From contig QHZC01000188.1 in the NCBI GenBank assembly GCA_003224515.1, positions 1 to 17,389 of the forward strand: a DNA stretch of 17,389 nt, given 5' to 3'. A program made the position numbers and the translations under genes. Source of the DNA: Acidobacteriota bacterium (lineage in GTDB: Bacteria > Acidobacteriota > Terriglobia > Acidiferrales > UBA7541). The notes under the pieces were generated by a model, which ran no database searches, was not told where the DNA came from, and saw only the letters and a program-made list of their open reading frames with translations. This document shows, piece by piece, positions 1 through 5,774 of this stretch (positions are counted from its first letter, which is position 1; every line of letters starts with the position of its first letter).

Positions 1-1
1 T

Positions 2-259
2 GAAGAAACGGAAAATGCACTCGCGAACTATCATGCACAGCAAGCACGACTCATCAAATTGAACGATCAGGCCCGCGAGAGCAAGCGTGCTGCCGATATC
101 GCCCGCTTGCGCTATCGCGAAGGAGTAGTTGATTTTCTCTCATTGCTGGATGCCGAACGCACGCAGTTGCAAGCCGAGGATGCCGTCGCTGAAAGCGAAA
201 AAGATGTCTATGTGGCGGTAATCGCTCTTTACAAGGCGCTGGGGGGAGTACCGAGCTAA
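2..259 (+). CDS. Outer membrane efflux protein (TolC/OprM type), C-terminal end
   Basis: This is the last 85 codons of a gene that starts before the window; the frame is open from base 2 to the TAA at 257-259. The visible part is one long, charged, heptad-like helix followed by the motif RYREGVVDFLSLLDAERTQL, which is typical of the last helical repeat of TolC/OprM-type outer membrane factors (the usual form is YxxGxxxYLxVLDAQRxL). Such proteins form the trimeric outer membrane channel of RND or ABC efflux systems, and the segment ends with the usual helix before the C-terminus (ALYKALGGVPS). The inner membrane pump and adaptor would be expected upstream, outside the window. Family assignment is secure from the motif; substrate cannot be told. 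Confidence 0.85.
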   Translation, partial: EETENALANYHAQQARLIKLNDQARESKRAADIARLRYREGVVDFLSLLDAERTQLQAEDAVAESEKDVYVAVIALYKALGGVPS

Positions 260-300
260 TTCGAGCAATCAGAAAAGCGGATGGAAGGGACCAGCGCGAG

Positions 301-598
301 ATGAAGCTAGTTTCATTGAACATCGGACTCCCGCGAGAAGTGACGCGGCACGGAAGGAGCGTTACTACAGCGATCTACAAACAACCGGTCGCGGCAGCGT
401 CGCTTTGCGCAAGCTTAATCTCGACGGCGACCGCCAGGCGGACCTCAGCGTCCACGCCGGAGCGATAAAGCCGTCTACTGCTACCCGGTCGCACACTATG
501 ACTACTGGAAGCGCGAGTTGCCGGGCCGGGAGTTGCGGATGGCCATCTTTGGAGAAAATTCCACTACGGATGCCGCCCCGGCGAATTCACCGGTGTAA
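301..598 (+). pseudogene. MOSC-domain protein remnant with two frameshifts, truncated
   Basis: Reading in three successive frames rebuilds the first half of a MOSC-domain (YiiM-like, molybdenum cofactor sulfurase C-terminal-like) protein. Frame one starts at ATG 301 (MKLVSLNIGLPREVTRHGRS). The frame moves by one base near 388-392 into LRKLNLDGDRQADLSVHAG, and again near 461-466 into ADKAVYCYPVAHYDYWKREL, followed by PGRELRMAIFGEN, before a TAA at 596-598. All three pieces lie in family order and match the conserved VHGG(A/E)xKAVYxYPxEHYxYW core. Each shift fits a single-base deletion. The C-terminal half, including the region with the conserved Cys, is missing. Two independent lesions plus truncation make sequencing error less likely than true decay, although a metagenomic assembly error cannot be excluded. 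Confidence 0.8.
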
Positions 599-1003
599 TG
601 ACCATGATCTCCGGGCGGCGCAAAACGAAAAACGGCACATTTGTGTCACCGGGCTCGAACAGGATTTCGCCCTTCTAGACGTCTCGGGGCTTGCTGCCGG
701 AGCAAAGCGGCTGATTGGGGCCGCGGTCAGGGCTGGAAAAGCTTGGGTTCGAGCATCGAGCGCTGGGTATTGGCGGAGAGGACATTTTCCCTCTAAGGCG
801 CAATAGGAACCTTGAGTATTAGAGCACGCTCGGACAGCTTCCGCGCAATGTCGTGACAAGGCAAGAATATTTGGTATTTGACGCAGTGCCCTATCTCCCC
901 TCCTCCCGGGCTCAGTCATGGCATGGCACCTGCCCATTTTCGGGGTCTCGACCTACCCAAACGGCGGATGTAGATACACCTGGGGTTGGCGCATCTTGTT
1001 CAT
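599..1003. other. Stretch without a convincing gene
   Basis: About 400 bases between the MOSC remnant and the protease operon. One plus-strand frame stays open from about 603 to 806 with a protein-like middle (RHICVTGLEQDFALLDVSGL), but it has no start of its own, no ribosome binding site and no family I recognise. It may be more decayed coding sequence. A loose sigma70-like pair, GTGACA (853-858) and TATTTG (875-880) with a 16-base spacer, lies about 140 bases before the protease operon. It is the only promoter-like element I noticed and is weak. Confidence 0.35.
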
Positions 1004-1009
1004 GGAGGT
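1004..1009 (+). promoter_or_regulatory. Ribosome binding site deciding the start of the first protease gene
   Basis: GGAGGT, a near-perfect Shine-Dalgarno sequence, lies six bases before ATG 1016. It decides against an in-frame TTG at 986 that would add ten residues. Confidence 0.8.
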
Positions 1010-1015
1010 GCAGCA

Positions 1016-1930
1016 ATGTCTGCCACACTGATCGATCTTTCCAACGCCCTCGCCCAGGTCACGGACCGTACAGCGATGGCCGCGGTTGCCGTGCACGCGG
1101 AAGCCAGGGGTTCTTCCACTGGTGTCATCTGGCGGCCGGGAGTGATTGTTACCGCCGAACATGCGCTACGGCGCGACGAAGAAATTCAAGTGACCCTTCC
1201 GGATGGCCACGTCGTTCCCGCCTCGCTCAAAGGACGCGACCCCACGACGGATCTCGCGGTGTTGAAGTGCAGTGAAGCAACTGCTTCCCCGGTCGAAACC
1301 GCTGACGCGGCTGAGGTAAAGCCGGGCGCTCTCGCGCTCGTCGTCGGCCGGACGCGTGCCAGCGGACCGGTCGCCACATTCGGCGTCGTCAGTCTCGTTG
1401 CGTCCGAACGTAAAACGTGGACCGGGGTGGCTCTCGCGCCTTACATTCGGCTCGACCTAGCGTTACAGCCTACCGCCGTCGGTGGCGCTGCCGTTGAAGC
1501 GCACGGCAAGGTTTTTGGCCTCGCCACGCCGCGTTTCGCACGATTCGGCGCCATCGCTATTCCCACAGCGACGGTGAACCGCGTTGTCGATGTCATTCTT
1601 CAGAAGGGCCGTGTCCCCCGCGGCTATCTCGGTGTCGGGTTGCAGCCCGTGCGTTTGCCGGAGGCGTTGCGCCAGTCCCTTCAGCGCGTGGAAAAAACAG
1701 CGGCCATCGTCCTTGAAGTAGAGCCGGAGAGCCCCGCGCACAAAGCAGGAATGGTGATTGGCGACATCCTGATTTCGCTCGAGGGGAAGCCCATCACCCA
1801 GCTCGAGAACGTGCAGTCGCACTTGTCCGGCGAAGACATCGGCAAAACACTCTCCGCGAAAATCGTGCGCGGTGGTGCAGCGCAAACCGTGAACATCGTC
1901 GTGAGCGAACGCGAGCACAAAGGCGAATGA
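1016..1930 (+). CDS. HtrA/S1C-type trypsin-like protein with PDZ domain, catalytic serine lost
   Basis: A 304-residue protein with a trypsin-like fold at roughly residues 20-195 and a PDZ domain at roughly 200-295 (YLGVGLQPV, then EVEPESPAHKAGMVIGDIL). It aligns along its length with the next gene's product. The triad histidine (VTAEH, His49) and aspartate (TTDLAVL, Asp79) are in place. The serine motif GNSGGP is TAVGGA (residues 153-158), with Val155 where Ser belongs, so hydrolysis by the usual mechanism is not expected. There is no N-terminal signal peptide or membrane anchor, unlike classical periplasmic HtrA/Deg proteins, which points to the cytoplasm. The start at 1016 is set by GGAGGT. 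The stop is one base before the next start, so the two are surely co-expressed. A role as pseudoprotease, adaptor or regulatory partner of the active paralogue is inferred. Confidence 0.85.
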   Translation: MSATLIDLSNALAQVTDRTAMAAVAVHAEARGSSTGVIWRPGVIVTAEHALRRDEEIQVTLPDGHVVPASLKGRDPTTDLAVLKCSEATASPVETADAAEVKPGALALVVGRTRASGPVATFGVVSLVASERKTWTGVALAPYIRLDLALQPTAVGGAAVEAHGKVFGLATPRFARFGAIAIPTATVNRVVDVILQKGRVPRGYLGVGLQPVRLPEALRQSLQRVEKTAAIVLEVEPESPAHKAGMVIGDILISLEGKPITQLENVQSHLSGEDIGKTLSAKIVRGGAAQTVNIVVSEREHKGE

Positions 1931-1931
1931 A

Positions 1932-2792
1932 ATGGCCGTCACGGGATTTGGCGAGATCGCTGAACAGCTCCGCCGCTCGACGGTTCTGATCGACGCAGGC
2001 TCCTGCGGCAACGGCTCCGGCGTGATCTGGACAAGCGACGGCATTATCGTGACCAACGCGCACGTAGCACGCAACTCTGCCTTGAGCGTGCGACTTTGGG
2101 ACGGCCGTGAACTGCCTGCAGAGACCATGAGCCGCGATCCTCGGCGCGACCTAGCGCTCCTGCACATCAACGGGAAGGATCTCCCCGCGGCACTTCCGGC
2201 CGATTCTTCGCAGGTGCGCCCAGGCGAGCTGGCCATCGCGATCGGTAATCCAATGGGCTTTGTTGGCGCATTGACCACCGGCGTGATCCACGCGCTAGGC
2301 CCTCTGCGGAGGCTCGGCACGCAAAGTTGGGTGCAGGCAAGCGTGCGTCTCGCGCCCGGCAATTCCGGCGGTCCACTCGCCGATCGACAAGGGCGCGTAA
2401 TCGGAATCAACACTATGGTTGCCGACCGTCTGGCGCTTGCTGTTCCGAGCAATGCGGTGCGCCAGCTTTTGGGTGCGGGCGCGAGCGATGGCTGGCTCGG
2501 CGTCAGCGTCCATCCCGTGCGCGTGCCGCGGCGTGACGGTACTTGCTTCGGCTTGGTGCTTCTTGACGTGGAGCCAGGCAGCCCGGCGGCGCAAGCGGCG
2601 CTTCTGCCCGGTGATATTTTGCTCGGCGCCGACGACCGCGCCTTCGCCTCGCTTGAAGATCTCGCGCAGGCCGTGGAGGGCAGCCGCCTACGCGTTTTGC
2701 GGCTGGAATTCCTGCGCGGCGACTATAGGCAAATTCGTCGCGTCACCGTGCAACTCGGCGCAACGGCAGGAAGGAGCACGATCGCGGCGTGA
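1932..2792 (+). CDS. HtrA/S1C-type serine protease with PDZ domain, triad intact
   Basis: A 286-residue trypsin-like protease of the DegP/HtrA class (S1C). The full triad is visible: His44 in VTNAHV, Asp73 in RRDLALL and Ser145 in APGNSGGPL. A C-terminal PDZ domain spans about residues 187-275 (WLGVSVHPV, then DVEPGSPAAQAALLPGDIL) and would bind substrate or partner C-termini. The N-terminus (MAVTGFGEIAEQLRRSTVLI) has no signal peptide, so a cytoplasmic location is likely, which is uncommon for this family. It follows its inactive paralogue by one base and overlaps the regulator gene downstream by four bases (GTGA). The shared fold and order suggest a tandem duplication after which only this copy kept activity. 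Substrate unknown. Confidence 0.88.
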   Translation: MAVTGFGEIAEQLRRSTVLIDAGSCGNGSGVIWTSDGIIVTNAHVARNSALSVRLWDGRELPAETMSRDPRRDLALLHINGKDLPAALPADSSQVRPGELAIAIGNPMGFVGALTTGVIHALGPLRRLGTQSWVQASVRLAPGNSGGPLADRQGRVIGINTMVADRLALAVPSNAVRQLLGAGASDGWLGVSVHPVRVPRRDGTCFGLVLLDVEPGSPAAQAALLPGDILLGADDRAFASLEDLAQAVEGSRLRVLRLEFLRGDYRQIRRVTVQLGATAGRSTIAA

Positions 2793-3427
2793 TTCGGGTC
2801 TTTATCATCGCGCCGTCCTCGGTCGTGCGAGCCGGCCTACGCAGTGTGCTCGCGGATGCAGGGTTCGAAGCCGTCGGCGGTACGCAGGATCTCGGTTCAC
2901 TAGATGAAGAACTGCTCGAATCCGAGCCGGATATCCTTCTAGTCGACGGGACGCATGACGCTGGCGAAGGGGGACGCGCGGGGCTCGCGCTCGCGGATGT
3001 CACTGACCAGGCGGCCGTCGTGCTGCTCGCCGACCAGCCGGATCAGGCTCGAATTGCGGAAGCATTCAGAAACGGCGTGCGAGCCGTCTTGCCGCGTGAG
3101 ATTTCAGCGCCGCAATTGCAGGCAGCCCTCCAAGCGGTTGCCGCTGGCCTGATCGTCATGCATCCAGCCGAAGTCAGCGCGTTTCTACCAACGCCCACGT
3201 CATCAGCCACAGAGATTGTCCCGCTTGTCGAGCCGCTCACCAAGCGCGAACGGGAAGTACTCCAGATGCTCGCCACCGGACTTGGAAACAAGGAAATCGC
3301 CGCGCGTCTCGTCATCTCCGACAACACCGCCAAATTCCACGTCGCCTCCATCCTTGGCAAACTTGGTGCCTCCACTCGCACGGAGGCCGTGGCAATCGGC
3401 ATCCGCCACGGCCTGATTCTCCTTTGA
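2789..3427 (+). CDS. NarL/LuxR-type response regulator with an atypical receiver domain
   Basis: A 212-residue protein with a receiver-like domain (about 1-125) and a C-terminal LuxR helix-turn-helix (about 148-212; LTKREREVLQMLATGLGNKE, then TAKFHVASILGKLGASTRTE), which is well conserved and should bind DNA. The receiver keeps the candidate phospho-acceptor Asp53 (ILLVDG). It lacks the acidic pair near residue 10 (IIAPSSVVRAGL instead of the usual IADDHxxVRxGL), has Ala81 where Ser/Thr is usual, and Pro-Arg (LPRE, 102-103) where the conserved Lys sits. Normal Mg-dependent phosphorylation is therefore doubtful. The GTG start overlaps the protease stop, with AAGGAG about twelve bases upstream. 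No histidine kinase is adjacent. Control by protein contact, for example with the protease pair, is inferred. Confidence 0.87.
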   Translation: MIRVFIIAPSSVVRAGLRSVLADAGFEAVGGTQDLGSLDEELLESEPDILLVDGTHDAGEGGRAGLALADVTDQAAVVLLADQPDQARIAEAFRNGVRAVLPREISAPQLQAALQAVAAGLIVMHPAEVSAFLPTPTSSATEIVPLVEPLTKREREVLQMLATGLGNKEIAARLVISDNTAKFHVASILGKLGASTRTEAVAIGIRHGLILL

Positions 3428-3595
3428 GCATGGAATCGCCCTGAATCCAGTCGAGCTGGGACCGCGGCGCGAAAGCGCGTTGGGCGAAAGTTACAGACAA
3501 GAGTGCCTAAAGCTTGTGTTTGCTAGGGCCGTTGACGACACCAACGAGGAGCGTGGTATCTAACTATTCGAGCTGCATGCCGAGGTTAGGTAGGG

Positions 3596-3889
3596 TTAGA
3601 TTTTCGAAAGTCTGTTTAGGTAGGCGTGTAGGATATGGCGCTGGAGGATAAGGTTCGCGAACTTGCCGTCGCGAACGATCTGGATCAAGCCGGCCGTTTC
3701 CAGCTCTTTAATGTGATGCGACAGAGTCGGATAACTTATGGCGTGGATCTGGTGCAACCTCGTGCAAGCCATCGGATGGTCCAAAGCCCCGATGTCTTTG
3801 AGGATCTGGACGCGCCGCGGTTCAGCAAGTACGCGCCCGATTCGCGCGAACTGCCGGTCTGTCAGGCGAACTTTTTTGGAGGTTGCCAT
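3596..3889 (-). CDS. ArsR-family winged-helix transcriptional regulator
   Basis: A 97-residue winged-helix protein of the ArsR/SmtB class. It begins MATSKKVRLTDRQFARIG and carries the family pattern LAEPRRVQILKDIG, followed by the recognition helix region SYPTLSHHIKELETAGLI and a wing (VRDGKFANLIL). The frame is open for another 57 codons upstream, but ATG 3889 fits the usual size and start of this subfamily, and the extension is rich in Arg and Lys with no matching domain. There is no metal-sensor CxC motif, only a single Cys in the visible sequence, so a metal role is not indicated. It points away from the SRPBCC-ArsR pair and could regulate the shared upstream region or itself. Effector unknown. 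Confidence 0.85.
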   Translation of the reverse strand: MATSKKVRLTDRQFARIGRVLAEPRRVQILKDIGALDHPMACTRLHQIHAISYPTLSHHIKELETAGLIQIVRDGKFANLILQRHILHAYLNRLSKI

Positions 3890-4056
3890 CGTTTCAATAT
3901 ACACCCGGTACAGAGAGTAGGAAAAAACGAACCCCGCCTTCCGGCCTTTCGTCTCGAATTCAGTTCGCAATCCCTCATCGCGTTCAATTCGGGCCCGCTT
4001 CACCGCTCGACTTGTCGCGGTGAGGGATAGGACCAGGGGATCCTGCCGCAGAAAGA

Positions 4057-4072
4057 GCAACTAAAAGGTTGC
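4057..4072. promoter_or_regulatory. Palindrome GCAAC-N6-GTTGC, candidate ArsR operator, distal copy
   Basis: Arms GCAAC (4057-4061) and GTTGC (4068-4072) flank TAAAAG. The same arms and spacing recur 41 bases downstream. Lying in the divergent region in front of an operon that encodes an ArsR dimer, it is a plausible binding site; this is inferred from symmetry and position. Confidence 0.55.
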
Positions 4073-4097
4073 TTTTGGGGGCGCGCCAAGCTAATAT

Positions 4098-4113
4098 GCA
4101 ACTCGGAGGTTGC
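4098..4113. promoter_or_regulatory. Palindrome GCAAC-N6-GTTGC, candidate ArsR operator overlapping the RBS
   Basis: Arms GCAAC (4098-4102) and GTTGC (4109-4113) flank TCGGAG. The ribosome binding site GGAGG (4105-4109) of the SRPBCC gene lies inside it, six bases from ATG 4119. A dimer bound here would sit at the start of the transcript or block the leader. The 41-base centre-to-centre distance from the distal copy is close to four helical turns, so both sites would face the same side of the DNA. Confidence 0.6.
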
Positions 4114-4118
4114 TTAAG

Positions 4119-4571
4119 ATGGATAATCGTATTGAGAAGCGTATTGAACTCAAGGCGCCCGTTTCGCGGGTCTGGCGTGCGCTGACAGATTACCGGGAGT
4201 TTGGCGAGTGGTTTCGTGTGAAACTGGATGGGCCGTTCGTACCGGGTCAGGTCTCGCGTGGCCGGGTTACCTATCCTGGTTACGAGCACCTCAAATGGGA
4301 GGCCGTCGTGCAGAAAATAGAGCCCGAACGACTCTTTTCCTTCACCTGGCATCCTTATGCCGTGGATCCCAAAATGGATTATTCAAAGGAGACGCCCACG
4401 CTCGTCGAATTTAGGCTGGAGAAGACCACGAGCGGCACATTGCTTCTGCTCACCGAGTCCGGCTTCGAGAAAGTCCCCAGCGACCGCCGCATCGAAGCAT
4501 TCCGCATGAATGACGGCGGCTGGACCGAGCAAATGAAGAACATCGAGAAGCATGTCGCACAAACGTCGTAG
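4119..4571 (+). CDS. SRPBCC / AHSA1-type protein
   Basis: A 150-residue START-like (SRPBCC) protein of the AHSA1 group. The N-terminal strand pattern (IEKRIELKAPVSRVWRALTD) followed by FGEWF is the usual opening of this fold. The middle has the YPGYEHLKWEAVVQKIEPER strand region, and the C-terminal helix (GGWTEQMKNIEKHV) closes the hydrophobic cavity. Such proteins bind small hydrophobic ligands; the name comes from similarity to the Hsp90 ATPase activator Aha1, which does not imply that role in bacteria. ATG 4119 is chosen because GGAGG precedes it by nine bases; an in-frame TTG at 4110 lies within that region. It overlaps the downstream arsR by 20 bases. SRPBCC-ArsR gene pairs are widespread, so the regulator probably controls this gene. 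Confidence 0.88.
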   Translation: MDNRIEKRIELKAPVSRVWRALTDYREFGEWFRVKLDGPFVPGQVSRGRVTYPGYEHLKWEAVVQKIEPERLFSFTWHPYAVDPKMDYSKETPTLVEFRLEKTTSGTLLLLTESGFEKVPSDRRIEAFRMNDGGWTEQMKNIEKHVAQTS

Positions 4572-4899
4572 CAGCATGGCCGCCAAACGGCACCTTCGTG
4601 CACCTGTATTTGCCGCGCTCGGCGACGAGACACGGCTATCGCTGGTTGCGAAGCTCTGCGGCGGGCAGCCTCACTCGATCTCTCAGCTAACGGAGGGTTC
4701 GAAGCTGACCCGGCAGGCGATCACCAAGCATCTTCGAGTGCTGGAGAGTGTAGGAATTGTGCACAGCGTCCGTATGGGTCGCGAGAATCTATTCGAATTT
4801 AATCCGGAGCCGGTTGAACAAATGAAGAAATATCTCGATCTCCTCTCCGAGCAGTGGGATCAGGCGCTGTCCAAGCTAAAGTCGTTCGTCGAAGATTGA
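4552..4899 (+). CDS. ArsR-family transcriptional regulator paired with the SRPBCC gene
   Basis: A 115-residue winged-helix ArsR-type repressor. It has the class opening VFAALGDETRLSLVAKLCGG, then the DNA-reading helix (KLTRQAITKHLRVLESVGIV) and wing (VRMGRENLFEFN), and a C-terminal dimerisation helix ending LSKLKSFVED. It lacks the ELCVCDL-type metal site, so it is not a metal sensor of the SmtB kind. ATG 4552 lies inside the SRPBCC gene (20-base overlap). A second in-frame ATG at 4576, four bases after the SRPBCC stop, is an equally possible start and gives 107 residues. Translational coupling is likely either way. The twin palindromes upstream of the operon are its probable target, giving autoregulation. 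Confidence 0.88.
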   Translation: MSHKRRSSMAAKRHLRAPVFAALGDETRLSLVAKLCGGQPHSISQLTEGSKLTRQAITKHLRVLESVGIVHSVRMGRENLFEFNPEPVEQMKKYLDLLSEQWDQALSKLKSFVED

Positions 4900-5057
4900 G
4901 TGCCTGGAGTGAGATAAGCCCCGGTAGTGAAGAACAAGGTCTGGTGCGATCATGCCAGCTTGGCGCGTCCACGGATAACGCGTTTATGAAGCACCAGCAA
5001 CACCACTTTTAGCTATCTTGTTGATTATAGTAGGTATACTCGTATTACGAATGGGCT

Positions 5058-5090
5058 GCTCTAGCACCGAGCTACCTCGGTCCGCTCTAG
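5058..5090. repeat. Hairpin flanked by a 7-base direct repeat
   Basis: ACCGAG (5066-5071) and CTCGGT (5076-5081) form a six-base stem with loop CTAC, flanked by GCTCTAG at 5058-5064 and 5084-5090. There is no T-run, so it is a poor intrinsic terminator. It lies in an otherwise featureless 246-base gap (4900-5145) where the arsR operon and the minus-strand operon converge. Confidence 0.4.
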
Positions 5091-5145
5091 TGACAATAAC
5101 ATCCGCGGAAAATTACTGTCAATTCGTCACGAAAATAGCGCTGTT

Positions 5146-5340
5146 TCAGCGGGAGAACGGATACATCGCCCATCCGATTCCCACGCCGATCAACAGAAAC
5201 AGAAACATCGACCACACGATGTATTTCACACGATCGATCGCCCGCCGCCGACTCAGGAAGCCAAAGGCGATGGAAATCAGCAGCGCGAAAAGCAACATGG
5301 ATTGCAGATGACTAAGCTTGAATCCCATTCCTGCGTTCAT
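5146..5340 (-). CDS. Small two-helix membrane protein, hypothetical
   Basis: A 64-residue protein with two hydrophobic segments, about residues 13-29 (LQSMLLFALLISIAFGFLS) and 40-59 (YIVWSMFLFLLIGVGIGWAM), joined by a basic loop (RRRAIDRVK), which predicts an inner membrane hairpin with the loop in the cytoplasm. Its ATG overlaps the stop of the DUF6677 gene in an ATGA quartet (5337-5340), so translation is likely coupled. I recognise no family. That coupling is the main support for its being a real gene and suggests it works with the DUF6677 protein. An internal ATG at 5328 would give a protein four residues shorter. Confidence 0.7.
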   Translation of the reverse strand: MNAGMGFKLSHLQSMLLFALLISIAFGFLSRRRAIDRVKYIVWSMFLFLLIGVGIGWAMYPFSR

Positions 5341-5753
5341 GCTTTTCGTCCTCGCGCTGCTTCATAGGCATGCAGTGCCGCTAGCAGATTCAGCACACCC
5401 GCCGTGGCGAGGAACCGTGTCCCATAATCGCCGCCCGCGTGCGAGACGTCCGCGCCGTTCGTTTCGAGCGACCTGGCCACCAGATAAAAGGCTCCCGTGC
5501 CCAGATCCGCCAAATAGCCCAGCGAATCGAAAGCATCGTTCCCGCTTGAACTAAAAACGTTGCCGCGCATCCCGGTGCCAAGAACCACCAGAATGGCTAC
5601 CGTCAGAAAACACGCCGCCGCGCGGCCCCACATCTTCATGAGAACATGACCCAATCCCGGCACAAGCCATCCTGCCACGCCGATGACCAAAGCCATCGTC
5701 TTGCGTCTGGAATCCTGCGCCGGAGCCGCTGGTGCCGCTGCCTCGTCTGCCAT
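5337..5753 (-). CDS. DUF6677 family membrane protein
   Basis: A 138-residue protein resembling the DUF6677 family, which I associate mainly with Acidobacteriota. After a charged, Ala/Pro-rich N-terminus of about 18 residues it has a hydrophobic segment with the motif GWLVPGLGHVLMKMWGRAA, a second strongly hydrophobic segment (CFLTVAILVVLGTG), a loop, and a conserved later part with YLADLGTGAFYLVAR and DYGTRFLATAGVLNLLAALH. The PGxGH motif resembles those in small membrane proteins of the TM2 type. Function unknown. The start has AGGAAG a few bases upstream. It lies 21 bases after the M24 peptidase gene and overlaps the next small membrane gene by four bases, so all three are probably one transcript. 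Confidence 0.78.
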   Translation of the reverse strand: MADEAAAPAAPAQDSRRKTMALVIGVAGWLVPGLGHVLMKMWGRAAACFLTVAILVVLGTGMRGNVFSSSGNDAFDSLGYLADLGTGAFYLVARSLETNGADVSHAGGDYGTRFLATAGVLNLLAALHAYEAARGRKA

Positions 5754-5774
5754 CGATCTTCCTTCTATTCCTGG

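Noticed and set aside
405..806. Plus-strand frame of 133 residues
   Set aside because: Its first 20 residues are the middle MOSC segment. It then leaves the MOSC frame at the second shift, so it is a chimera of a pseudogene and downstream sequence.
1463..2452. Long minus-strand open frame (329 residues) across the two protease genes
   Set aside because: It is antisense to two genes with clear catalytic motifs, is rich in Arg, Ser and Ala, and shows no domain. High GC produces such shadow frames.
3467..3478. GCGC-GAAA-GCGC hairpin after the response regulator
   Set aside because: A four-base stem without a T-run is too weak to call a terminator.
3532..3562. Promoter-like TTGACG and TATCTA
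   Set aside because: The spacing is 19 bases and it points into the 3' end of a minus-strand gene with no plus-strand gene nearby.
3890..4060. N-terminal extension of the minus-strand ArsR
   Set aside because: It has no matching domain in the family, and ATG 3889 gives the usual length.
5018..5311. Plus-strand frame whose start looks like a lipoprotein signal (LIIVGILVLRMGCSS)
   Set aside because: The hydrophobic start is tempting, but most of the frame is antisense to the small membrane gene coupled to DUF6677, there is no ribosome binding site, and the remainder is a basic shadow-type sequence.
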